From positions 1-22,506 of the forward strand of contig WBXE01000012.1 in NCBI GenBank assembly GCA_008932955.1: 22,506 bases of DNA, given 5' to 3'. The notes under the pieces were generated by a model, which worked only from the letters and a program-made list of their open reading frames with translations, was not told the origin of the DNA and searched no databases. Positions 8,826 through 15,627 of the stretch are shown piece after piece (positions within the stretch are counted from its first letter, which is position 1; each line of letters begins with the position of its first letter). The stretch is from Verrucomicrobiota bacterium. GTDB lineage: Bacteria > Verrucomicrobiota > Verrucomicrobiia > Verrucomicrobiales > Akkermansiaceae. A program made the translations under genes and the position numbers.

Positions 8826-9407
8826 ATGCGTACAAACCCAGCCATCCACATCCGCCCACTCCAGCTTTCGGCCTGCGTCATTTTAGTGATGACCCTGGCA
8901 GCGGCTCGAGCCGCCGAGAACATCCAGGTCTTCTTTTCGCCGCACGGCGGATGCACGGAGGCGGTGGTCGAAAACCTCAATCGGGCCACCACCAGTGTCT
9001 TGGTGCAGGCGTATTCATTCACCAGCGCCCCGATCGCCAAGGCCCTGGCCGATGCCAAGAAGCGCGGCGTCAACGTCCGGGTGATTCTGGATAAATCTAA
9101 CGTCACGGGCCACTACTCATCGGTGGATTTCGTGGCGCATGCCAATATTGCGACCTACATCGACCCCAAGCACGCGATTGCACACAACAAGATCATGGTG
9201 ATCGACGGCACAACGATTCTGACCGGGTCGTTCAATTTCACCAAAGCCGCCGAGGGCAGCAACGCGGAGAACCTGCTGGTGATCCAAGATGCAACTCTGG
9301 CCAAGGTGTACACGGCTAACTGGCAGGCGCATCTCGAGCATGCCCAGCCCTACGAACCCGCCTCGCCCCAGACCGCCAAGATCTCCCGCGATGGCGGAGA
9401 CAGGTGA
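8826..9407 (+). CDS. Secreted phospholipase-D-superfamily nuclease (Nuc-like)
   Basis: The start is placed at ATG 8826 (193 aa) because it puts a signal peptide at the N-terminus: an initial polar stretch, then SACVILVMTLAAARA with a likely cleavage before AENIQ. A TTG at 8790 would only add a non-signal extension. There is one HKD motif: His120, Lys122 and Asp127 in HNKIMVIDG, followed by LTGSFNFTKAAEGSNAEN. A single HKD per chain matches the small Nuc/endonuclease group, which works as a dimer. VILDKSNV and SVDFVAHANI are also typical. The predicted role is a periplasmic or secreted phosphodiesterase, most likely a nuclease for DNA or RNA. It is convergent with purL, with 13 bp between the two stop codons. 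Confidence 0.85.
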   Translation: MRTNPAIHIRPLQLSACVILVMTLAAARAAENIQVFFSPHGGCTEAVVENLNRATTSVLVQAYSFTSAPIAKALADAKKRGVNVRVILDKSNVTGHYSSVDFVAHANIATYIDPKHAIAHNKIMVIDGTTILTGSFNFTKAAEGSNAENLLVIQDATLAKVYTANWQAHLEHAQPYEPASPQTAKISRDGGDR

Positions 9408-9420
9408 ACCCACCCAGAGG

Positions 9421-12400
9421 CTAGCATCCGAAATAGGCCACGCCCGCGGCGAAAATCGGCTGATGCTTGTTGCCGGGGATGTTTTTAGCGACCTGGGTGG
9501 CGGCGCGTTCGGAGTGGGCCATCTTGCCGAAGACCCGTCCGCAGGGCGAGGTGATGCCTTCGATGGCACCTAACGAACCGTTAGGATTCACGCCAATGTC
9601 CATCGATGGCTGACCGTTGGCATCGCAGTATTGGGTGGCGATTTGGCCGGCGGCGGCGAGTTGTGCGATCATTGCGGCGGAAGCATAGAACTTGCCTTCG
9701 CCGTGGGACATCGGGACTGTGTGCAGATCGCCCACCCGGCTGTTGGCCAGCCACGGCGAGAGCGTGCTGACGACCCGGGTGTTGACATAACAGGAGATGT
9801 GGCGGCCGATATCGTTGTGGACGAGAGTGGGCGCGGCGGAGGGATCGTGGATAGAAGAAGTGCCAGCGATCTTCAATCCACTATCCTCCAGGTTCGATCC
9901 ACTATCCATGATCCGACCATAGGGGACCAGGCCGGTTTTAATAAGCGCTTGGAAGCCGTTGCAGATGCCGAGAATAAGACCGTCGCGGTTGGCTAGCAGG
10001 TCCATGATGGCATCGGCCACCCGCGGATTGCGGATGATGGTGGCAATAAATTTGGCAGAACCGTCCGGTTCGTCGCCGGCGCTGAAGCCGCCGGGAAACA
10101 TCAGGATTTGCGCACGCCGAATCTGCACGGCAAAGGCAGTTAGACTTTCGTCGATGTGCGAGGTCGTCAGGTTGCGGAAGACCCGAATATTGGCCTCCGC
10201 ACCGGCCTCGCGGAAAGCCTTGGCGGAATCGTATTCGGAATTGGTACCGGGAAAGGTGGGGATGATGACGCGAGGCTTGCCGCCTCGCAATTTTAGATTT
10301 GAGATTTTGGATTTTAGATTTGGAGCGACTGCACTCTTCAATCCACCATCCAGTATCTGCAATCCACTATCCAGCATCTCCACTTTCGTCGGATAGACCG
10401 GTTCGAGGGTGGCAGTCCAGGCGGCTTGCAGGTCGGTTAGGGAGTGGGTTTCGTGGGGGAAGACGAGAGTTTGGGCGGTAGTGGTGTGACCGAGGGGCTT
10501 GGCGTTGAGGGCGGGTGGAAGGGGCTCGCCTTGCTCGATGAGGAAGGCGAAGTAACGGGGGCGGGACCATTCGGACGGACTCAAGTCCGCGCTAGCTTGG
10601 AAGCCGATGGCGTTGCCGAAGGCCATTTTTGCGAGGGCGGCAGCAAGGCCGGGCTGGCCAATGTGATGCAGCGCGAGAAGCTTGCCGGCGGCGTTTAGCT
10701 GATGGAGTTGCTCGGCGACTCGCTTGAGTTGCTGGAAATCCGGCAGATCATCACCATCGCAAGATACTTCCACTAGGGAAATAGTCGATCCAGCTTGCTT
10801 GAACTCCGGCGAGAGCGCCAGCGTGGCTCGGCCCGGAGCCAGCGCAAAAGCCACCAAGGTCGGCGGCACATCCAACTCATGGAACGAGCCGGACATCGAG
10901 TCCTTGCCTCCGATGGCCGCCAAGCGCAATTCGTGCTGGGCGTGGAATGCACCTAACAACGCGGAAAATGGCAGGCCCCAGCGAGCCGGGTCATTGCCGA
11001 GCTTGGGGAAAAATTCCTGCAGCGTGAGGCGGATATCGGGCAGCCTAGCGCCGGCAGCCACCGCCTTGCAGACGGCTTCAGTGATGGCATAGACGGCACC
11101 ATGGAACGGCGACCATGAGGATATATAGGGATTGAAGCCCCAGCTCATGTAGGTGCAGACATCGGTGTCGCCTTCTAACAATGGCAACTTGGCCACCATG
11201 GCATCCGGTGGCGTGAGTTGGTGGCGGCCGCCGAAGGGCCACAACACAGTGCCGGCGCCGACCGAGCCATCGAACATTTCGCCGAGGCCTTTTTGCGAGC
11301 AGGTATTGAGACCCCGGAGAATCGCGATGGTGGATTCGATATTTTGGTTAGAAGATGAAAGGTTGCCCTGGGGGGCTTTGACGTGAACGGCCGAAGTTTG
11401 TTGGACGCCGTTGGTATCGAGGAAAGCCCGCGACAAATTGACGATGGTTGTGCCGCGCCAGGTCATCACCAGGCGGCCGCTGTCGGTGACGGTGGCGACG
11501 TGAGTGCACTCGAGGTTTTCGCCGTCGGCAGCTTGGATGAAGAACGCAATTTCCGAGGGGTCAACGCAGACAGCCATGCGTTCCTGGGACTCGGAAATGG
11601 CCAGTTCGGTGCCGTCGAGCCCGTCATATTTTTTGGGTACGGCGTCGAGGTTGATGGCGAGGGATGGGGCGATTTCGCCGATGGCCACGGCCACCCCGCC
11701 GGCTCCGAAGTCGTTGCAAACTTTGATTTTGCGGGCAAGCTCGGGATTGCGGAACAGGCGCTGGATTTTGCGCTCGGTGGGGGCATCGCCTTTTTGGACC
11801 TCGGCGGAATTTTCCAGTGCGGTGTGGGTGTGTTCCTTGGACGAACCGGTGGCGCCGCCGACGCCGTCGCGACCGGTGCGCCCGCCAATGAGCAGAATGA
11901 CGTCCCCGGCGGCCGGACTGCCACGAAAGACTTGTGAGCGCGGCGCGGCGGCCACCACCGCACCGATTTCCATCCGCTTGGCGACGTAGCCGGGGTGATA
12001 GACTTCGGCGACCTGGCCGGTGGCCAAACCGATCTGGTTGCCGTACGACGAGTAACCGCGGGCCGCCGTCTGACAAATCTTCTTCTGCGGAAGCTTGCCG
12101 GGCAGGGTGTCAGCGAAGGGCTTGCGTGGATCGGCGGCGCCGGTCACCCGCATGGCCTGATAGACGTAAGAGCGTCCGGAGAGCGGGTCGCGGATGCAGC
12201 CGCCAAGGCAGGTGGCAGCCCCACCGAATGGCTCAATCTCGGTCGGATGATTGTGAGTTTCGTTTTTGAACATCACCAGCCAATCCTCGCTGACTGCATT
12301 TGAGATTTGAGATTTCAGGTTTGAGATCTCCACGGGCACGACGATGCATGCGGCGTTGACCTCCTCGGATACCTCGAGGTTGTCCAACTCGCCGGATTGC

Positions 12401-13233
12401 TTGAGTTCACGCATCCCGATGAGAGCGATGTCCATCAGGGTGACCGGCTTGTCAGCGCGGCCCAACGCCTCGCGAGTCGCCTGATAATTCTGCCAAGCTC
12501 GCTCGGCCGGCGCACAGCCAGGCTCGAAGCTGACCCCTTCTAGTTTTGTCAAAAACGTGGTGTGACGGCAATGGTCGGACCAATACGTGTCGAGCAGCCG
12601 AATTTCCGTCAGACTCGGATCGCGCTGCTCCTCATCGCGGAAATACGTCTGGCAGAGCGCCAGATCCGCCGCCGACATGGCCAGCCCCAATTCGGCACGG
12701 AGGCTGGCCAGCGCGACCGGAGCGCGCTGGGTAAAACCGATTAGAATAGCGACGTCAGGAGGCGTGACGGCGGCCCGGCGCTCCGCGCCAGCGCTTACCG
12801 GGACCTCGTGAGAATCCACGGCGTTGATGACGTAGGCTTTGACGCGCGCCAACTCCTGCGGGCTGAGCAGCCCGGCGAGTATAAGCACCTTGGCGGCGGC
12901 GACCCACGGGCGGTCCTTACCGGTGAGGATTTGCACACACTGGGCGGCAGAGTCGGCACGCTGGTCGAATTGGCCGGGCAGGTACTCCACTGCAAAAGCC
13001 GTTTCATTTTCGGCCATGGCCAGGGTGGCGCTGGCTGAATCGACCTGTGGTTCGGAGAGAATCAACCGCACCGCCACGGCAAATTCCTCGGTGCTAAGGC
13101 CCTCGATGGCGTAACGCTGGACGATACGCAAGCCGGAGAGCCCCGGCAGACCGAGTGATTCGCGGAGGTCATGCAGGAGGTGGCGGGCCTCGGCGTTGAA
13201 TTCGGCCTTTTTTTCGACGAAAATACGGTTCAT
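9421..13233 (-). CDS. purL: Phosphoribosylformylglycinamidine synthase, large single-chain form
   Basis: The enzyme converts FGAR, ATP and glutamine to FGAM in purine synthesis and acts in the cytosol. The 1270-aa chain holds an N-terminal PurS-like region, tandem AIRS-type synthase domains with YWSDHCRHTTF, FKNETHNHPTEIEPFGGAAT and CNDFGAGGVA, and a C-terminal class I glutamine amidotransferase from about residue 986 (PRVIIPTFPGTNSEYD). The amidotransferase nucleophile is Cys1091 in GICNGFQ and the catalytic His is His1177 in SHGEGKFY. Length and motifs resemble the clostridial-type (clade II) large PurL. Three low-complexity inserts break the family pattern: residues ~302-315, ~954-985 and ~1109-1132, each encoded by 7-nt repeat tracts and each placed in a loop or domain linker. 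All key residues are retained, so the enzyme is probably active. No good Shine-Dalgarno is present. Confidence 0.95.
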   Translation of the reverse strand: MNRIFVEKKAEFNAEARHLLHDLRESLGLPGLSGLRIVQRYAIEGLSTEEFAVAVRLILSEPQVDSASATLAMAENETAFAVEYLPGQFDQRADSAAQCVQILTGKDRPWVAAAKVLILAGLLSPQELARVKAYVINAVDSHEVPVSAGAERRAAVTPPDVAILIGFTQRAPVALASLRAELGLAMSAADLALCQTYFRDEEQRDPSLTEIRLLDTYWSDHCRHTTFLTKLEGVSFEPGCAPAERAWQNYQATREALGRADKPVTLMDIALIGMRELKQSGELDNLEVSEEVNAACIVVPVEISNLKSQISNAVSEDWLVMFKNETHNHPTEIEPFGGAATCLGGCIRDPLSGRSYVYQAMRVTGAADPRKPFADTLPGKLPQKKICQTAARGYSSYGNQIGLATGQVAEVYHPGYVAKRMEIGAVVAAAPRSQVFRGSPAAGDVILLIGGRTGRDGVGGATGSSKEHTHTALENSAEVQKGDAPTERKIQRLFRNPELARKIKVCNDFGAGGVAVAIGEIAPSLAINLDAVPKKYDGLDGTELAISESQERMAVCVDPSEIAFFIQAADGENLECTHVATVTDSGRLVMTWRGTTIVNLSRAFLDTNGVQQTSAVHVKAPQGNLSSSNQNIESTIAILRGLNTCSQKGLGEMFDGSVGAGTVLWPFGGRHQLTPPDAMVAKLPLLEGDTDVCTYMSWGFNPYISSWSPFHGAVYAITEAVCKAVAAGARLPDIRLTLQEFFPKLGNDPARWGLPFSALLGAFHAQHELRLAAIGGKDSMSGSFHELDVPPTLVAFALAPGRATLALSPEFKQAGSTISLVEVSCDGDDLPDFQQLKRVAEQLHQLNAAGKLLALHHIGQPGLAAALAKMAFGNAIGFQASADLSPSEWSRPRYFAFLIEQGEPLPPALNAKPLGHTTTAQTLVFPHETHSLTDLQAAWTATLEPVYPTKVEMLDSGLQILDGGLKSAVAPNLKSKISNLKLRGGKPRVIIPTFPGTNSEYDSAKAFREAGAEANIRVFRNLTTSHIDESLTAFAVQIRRAQILMFPGGFSAGDEPDGSAKFIATIIRNPRVADAIMDLLANRDGLILGICNGFQALIKTGLVPYGRIMDSGSNLEDSGLKIAGTSSIHDPSAAPTLVHNDIGRHISCYVNTRVVSTLSPWLANSRVGDLHTVPMSHGEGKFYASAAMIAQLAAAGQIATQYCDANGQPSMDIGVNPNGSLGAIEGITSPCGRVFGKMAHSERAATQVAKNIPGNKHQPIFAAGVAYFGC
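9842..9915. repeat. Heptamer repeat tract in purL with fold-back arms
   Basis: Six consecutive 7-nt units run from 9874 to 9915: CAATCCA, CTATCCT, CCAGGTT, CGATCCA, CTATCCA, TGATCCG. A reverse-complement stretch, GGATCGTGGATAG (9842-9854), matches CTATCCATGATCC (9902-9914) at 12 of 13 positions, so the tract can fold back. It encodes residues ~1109-1132 of PurL, between LVPYGRI and PTLVHND of the amidotransferase domain. Confidence 0.85.
10270..10380. repeat. Composite heptamer tract in the purL domain linker
   Basis: A perfect hairpin (GCGAGGC-TTGCC-GCCTCGC, 10270-10288) is followed by five A/T-rich 7-nt units (10290-10324: ATTTTAG, ATTTGAG, ATTTTGG, ATTTTAG, ATTTGGA), a 14-nt spacer, and two 21-nt units (10339-10359 and 10360-10380) identical at 18 of 21 positions. 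The 21-nt unit is itself three heptamers of the NNATCCA type. The tract encodes ~954-985 of PurL, just before the amidotransferase domain. Confidence 0.88.
12298..12325. repeat. A/T-rich heptamer tract in purL
   Basis: Four 7-nt units, ATTTGAG, ATTTGAG, ATTTCAG and GTTTGAG, encode the PurL segment EISNLKSQISN (about residues 302-312). It sits in the loop just before the conserved FKNETHNHPTE motif. The unit is nearly the same as the A/T-rich unit of the tract at 10290-10324. Confidence 0.85.
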
Positions 13234-13260
13234 GGGGCGGCGTGACTGGGCAAGGGCGGC

Positions 13261-13288
13261 ATGCTAGAATGCGCGGCGGCCAGCGCAA
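13261..13288 (-). promoter_or_regulatory. Weak candidate promoter of purL
   Basis: On the minus strand TTGCGC (13288-13283) and TAGCAT (13266-13261) are 16 nt apart, 27 nt before the purL ATG. The match is modest. I see no PurR-type operator or purine riboswitch consensus here. Confidence 0.25.
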
Positions 13289-13423
13289 GCGCAATGGCGG
13301 CGGCAGCGGCGAAATGTTGAGGCGGCCAGGCGGATGGAGGCCCCCATCCGATGCCTGGGAATCCCAAACACGGGCGGGCCGTCCAATACAGTTCCTTTGA
13401 CACGAAGATGGGATATAAGAATC

Positions 13424-13496
13424 GCAGATTAACGCCGATGAACACTGATGAAAATGATTTCTTCGGATTTATCCGTGGTCATCTGCGTTCATCTGC
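13424..13496. repeat. Fold-back repeat built from 10-nt units
   Basis: The left arm (13424-13452) and right arm (13469-13496) form an imperfect inverted repeat of about 28 bp around a short A/T-rich loop. Each arm is three 10-nt units: left CGCAGATTAA, CGCCGATGAA, CACTGATGAA; right, read as reverse complement, CGCAGATGAA, CGCAGATGAC, CACGGATAAA. The units pair in order. From memory, GATGAACNC/TTCATCTGCG iterations of this kind recur between genes in many environmental bacterial genomes; no function is known to me. It lies after the esterase-like gene and could end its transcript. Confidence 0.85.
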
Positions 13497-13549
13497 GGTA
13501 AAAAAACCTCAACCGGACAGTATTGGGTGAGCCCGCCCGTGGCCCCGCT

Positions 13550-14392
13550 TCAGAGATCGGCCGCTTTGGGGTCCAGCAGGCCGTGTTTGACGAGAAAGAC
13601 GTCGGCGGCAGCCAGCGCCAAGTCGAAATGCCCCTGGTTGACGTTGAAGTTGAAGAAGCTGTGCTCGGCCCGCTCGAATTCCAAGAGTTCGCAGACGTTG
13701 CGCCGCCAGCGCAGGCGACTGCGGAAACGTCTGACCTCAGCCACCGGCGCGATGCGGTCGGCCGTACCGTGAAATAACATCATCGGCGGCAATTTCGCCC
13801 GCATCAGCGCCGTGGGGCTGCAGCGGATCGCTGCCTTGACATCAGGAAAACGCTCCGACCCCTGGCCCTTGGGCGTGGTGTTGACAATCGCGCTGAACAG
13901 CAGCAAGGCCTGCGGCCGACACTCAATCCCATCCACCGGCGGCAACTGCTTGGGCTTGGGCATCGCCGTAAGCAAAGCCAGCAAGGCCCCGCCTGCCGCA
14001 CCACCAACTGTGATGCGAGCGGGGTCGAGATTGAAAATTTCGGCGTGCTGACGCAACCAGCGGATCAATTCGCGGGCATCATCCATGGCTTCGAGCGGAC
14101 CGGTGGCATGTTTGGAAAAAATTCGGGTTTCAGCGGCTACCGCCACCGCCCCGCGGCCAGCAAAATGCAGGCAATGCGGGACAAACTGGGTGTGCATTGC
14201 CGCATCCCACAGCCCGCCATGGAAAAAAACTACCGCCGGCCGTGGGGTCAGCGCAGTTTGGGTGGGCCAAAACAGGTGCGCCAGCACCTCGCCTTGCGGC
14301 GTTTGGCGGTACACATAAGAGGACGCCTCTTCAAGCATCTTGCGATCGCGGGCCTCACCCAGCGGTGGCACATTTTGTAGGATTCGACTCAT
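13550..14392 (-). CDS. Alpha/beta-hydrolase (acetyl-esterase-like) lacking the nucleophilic serine
   Basis: The start is placed at ATG 14392 (280 aa); a longer frame to 14464 would overlap the divergent gene. The fold markers of the HSL/BD-FAE-type esterases are present: an oxyanion motif FFHGG, the strand AVAVAAETR, the helix DDARELIRWLRQHA, LDPARITVGG, then HGTADRIAP (acid) and EHSFFNF (His). The nucleophile elbow, normally GGSAGG in this group, reads GGAAGG: Ala132 (codon GCG) replaces Ser. The Asp and His of the triad are still present. The protein may be a non-catalytic binding protein, may use another residue, or may be a recent loss-of-function; the frame is otherwise intact. No signal peptide is evident, so it is probably cytoplasmic. 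Confidence 0.82.
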   Translation of the reverse strand: MSRILQNVPPLGEARDRKMLEEASSYVYRQTPQGEVLAHLFWPTQTALTPRPAVVFFHGGLWDAAMHTQFVPHCLHFAGRGAVAVAAETRIFSKHATGPLEAMDDARELIRWLRQHAEIFNLDPARITVGGAAGGALLALLTAMPKPKQLPPVDGIECRPQALLLFSAIVNTTPKGQGSERFPDVKAAIRCSPTALMRAKLPPMMLFHGTADRIAPVAEVRRFRSRLRWRRNVCELLEFERAEHSFFNFNVNQGHFDLALAAADVFLVKHGLLDPKAADL

Positions 14393-14436
14393 GAGGTGAG
14401 GTTTTCTGCCAGACAATCGTCTCGCACACAAATTGT

Positions 14437-14465
14437 TTGTTGTGAAAACGGGCATTTTGTCCAAT
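14437..14465 (+). promoter_or_regulatory. Candidate promoter of the secreted-protein gene
   Basis: TTGTTG (14437-14442) and TCCAAT (14460-14465) have a 17-nt spacer, and the -10-like box ends 10 nt before the chosen ATG at 14476. This supports that start over the ATG at 14464, which overlaps the box. Pattern match only. Confidence 0.3.
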
Positions 14466-14475
14466 GGTTTCGCCG

Positions 14476-15360
14476 ATGAAGCTGCATATTCTCGTTCTCA
14501 GCACCCTCTTGACGGCATTTGCCGCTGGGCAGACCGCCTTGCGCCCGGCCTTGGAGCAGACATACCATGCGTGGCGTGAAGCCATTGTGCAGAAAGATGC
14601 GGCGAGTTGGCAGCGGGTGACGGCGAGCCATCGCCGCATCGAAGTACAAAACCTCATCAGCGCCCAAAAACTGCCCTTTCCAGAGGCACTTTTCAAATTA
14701 CCGGCGCTGCCACCGGCGCTCAAGAGCTTGACTTTCCTTGAGGCGACAGAAAAAGGCCCCACCGCCACCGCAGCGTATTTTGGCAAGATCGACTTTGGGG
14801 TTGGCGGCACCCCCACCCAGAACCTGCTGGTGCTGGCGTTTGTCAGTGAAAACGGCAAATGGCTCTACGACCGGGCGGATTTTGTCAATCTGCAGGCGCT
14901 GCCGGAAGTTCGCCGGGAATTAGCCGCAGGCAATCTGAAGTACCTCAAAGAAACCCCGGAAGCCCAGCCATCAGGCAAAATACCGCTACCGCCACTGGAG
15001 GCGCCGCCAGCCAAATACATCGCCAAAGTCTATGTGTTCAGCCCTGGGCGCGAAGTGAAGGTGCAAGTAAACCAATTCAGCCATCACCGTTTTGCCAACG
15101 CCAAGGAGGCCGAAATCGTCATCGGCGGTGCCCTCGATGGCCGCAACGAAGTCCAATACGCCATCAGTAAACTGCCCGGCGGCAACAACTCCGAGGCGCT
15201 GACCATCCGCGTCTATCTGCTCTCGCAAGTCAAGGGCGTCAAACCGCTCAAGGCCTTCGAATACCAAGTACTCGAAAACCAGCCGCCCAGAGCGTTCGCC
15301 ACCGGCTCCTTCTACCTCGATGCCGCCATGGCTGCCAAGCTCATGGGCCAGGCGCCATGA
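14476..15360 (+). CDS. Secreted protein of unknown function (294 aa)
   Basis: ATG 14476 gives a classic signal peptide (MKLHILVLSTLLTAFAAG, cleavage near residue 18); ATG 14464 would add four residues. The region at ~22-140 (LEQTYHAWREAIVQKDAASWQRVTA, FVSENGKWLYDRADF) looks like a helix followed by a curved sheet, as in NTF2/SnoaL-like folds. A Pro-rich hinge (IPLPPLEAPPAKYIAK) leads to a C-terminal beta-rich domain with KVYVFSPGREVKVQVNQFSHH and EVQYAISKLPGGNN. No catalytic motif is recognisable. It is divergent from the esterase-like gene and is followed 10 bp after its stop by one copy of the structured repeat. Confidence 0.8.
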   Translation: MKLHILVLSTLLTAFAAGQTALRPALEQTYHAWREAIVQKDAASWQRVTASHRRIEVQNLISAQKLPFPEALFKLPALPPALKSLTFLEATEKGPTATAAYFGKIDFGVGGTPTQNLLVLAFVSENGKWLYDRADFVNLQALPEVRRELAAGNLKYLKETPEAQPSGKIPLPPLEAPPAKYIAKVYVFSPGREVKVQVNQFSHHRFANAKEAEIVIGGALDGRNEVQYAISKLPGGNNSEALTIRVYLLSQVKGVKPLKAFEYQVLENQPPRAFATGSFYLDAAMAAKLMGQAP

Positions 15361-15369
15361 AGTATGGCT

Positions 15370-15605
15370 GTGGTTTTCATTTTCCTATCTAGCACCAGAA
15401 CCCGCGCGGGCTGGGTGTGGAACTTGGAGTAACTTGGGCTAAGGAGCCACCACATTCGTGTGGTGGTAGCGGAAGAGCGGCCCATGAATGAGTGCGAAGG
15501 CTCGGTTCATCGGCGTTGCTTCCGCACGACGACAGTAAGGTCGTCGCTCCCTACCATACCGCAGCTCGACCAAGTTAGTGGGAGGGTGATTGGGCCGCGC
15601 TTTTC
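15370..15605 (+). repeat. Structured dispersed repeat, copy 1
   Basis: This is one of two clearly homologous copies of a ~235-bp element. Diagnostic blocks shared with copy 2 are TTTCCTATCTAGCACCAGAAC, GGAGTAACT.GGGCTAA, GGTGGTAGCGG, CGAAGGCTC and TTCCGCACGACGA. Internal hairpins are CCACCACA-TTCG-TGTGGTGG (15447-15466, perfect 8 bp) and CGACGAC-AGTAAG-GTCGTCG (15527-15546, perfect 7 bp). It begins 10 bp after the stop of the plus-strand secreted-protein gene and lies between convergent genes. No credible protein is encoded. The right edge is less certain than the left. Confidence 0.85.
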
Positions 15606-15627
15606 GTCGCTAGCGACGCTGCCCACT

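Larger units (their letters stand above)
13234..13549. other. Gene-free spacer between purL and the esterase-like gene
   Basis: This 316-bp stretch holds the weak purL promoter (13261-13288), a 7-bp hairpin CGGATGG-AGGCCC-CCATCCG (13331-13350) and the decamer fold-back repeat (13424-13496). Short frames here are low-complexity readings of the repeat and are not credible genes. Confidence 0.8.

Noticed and set aside
9842..12325. purL as a pseudogene disrupted by repeats
   Set aside because: The frame stays open over 1270 residues and all synthase and amidotransferase catalytic motifs are intact.
13230..13445. Small protein spanning the fold-back repeat
   Set aside because: Its sequence is a translation of the decamer repeat and flanking spacer. 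Repeats of this type produce spurious short proteins.
13424..13496. CRISPR array
   Set aside because: Units are 10 nt, contiguous and inverted halfway, with no spacers and no cas genes nearby.
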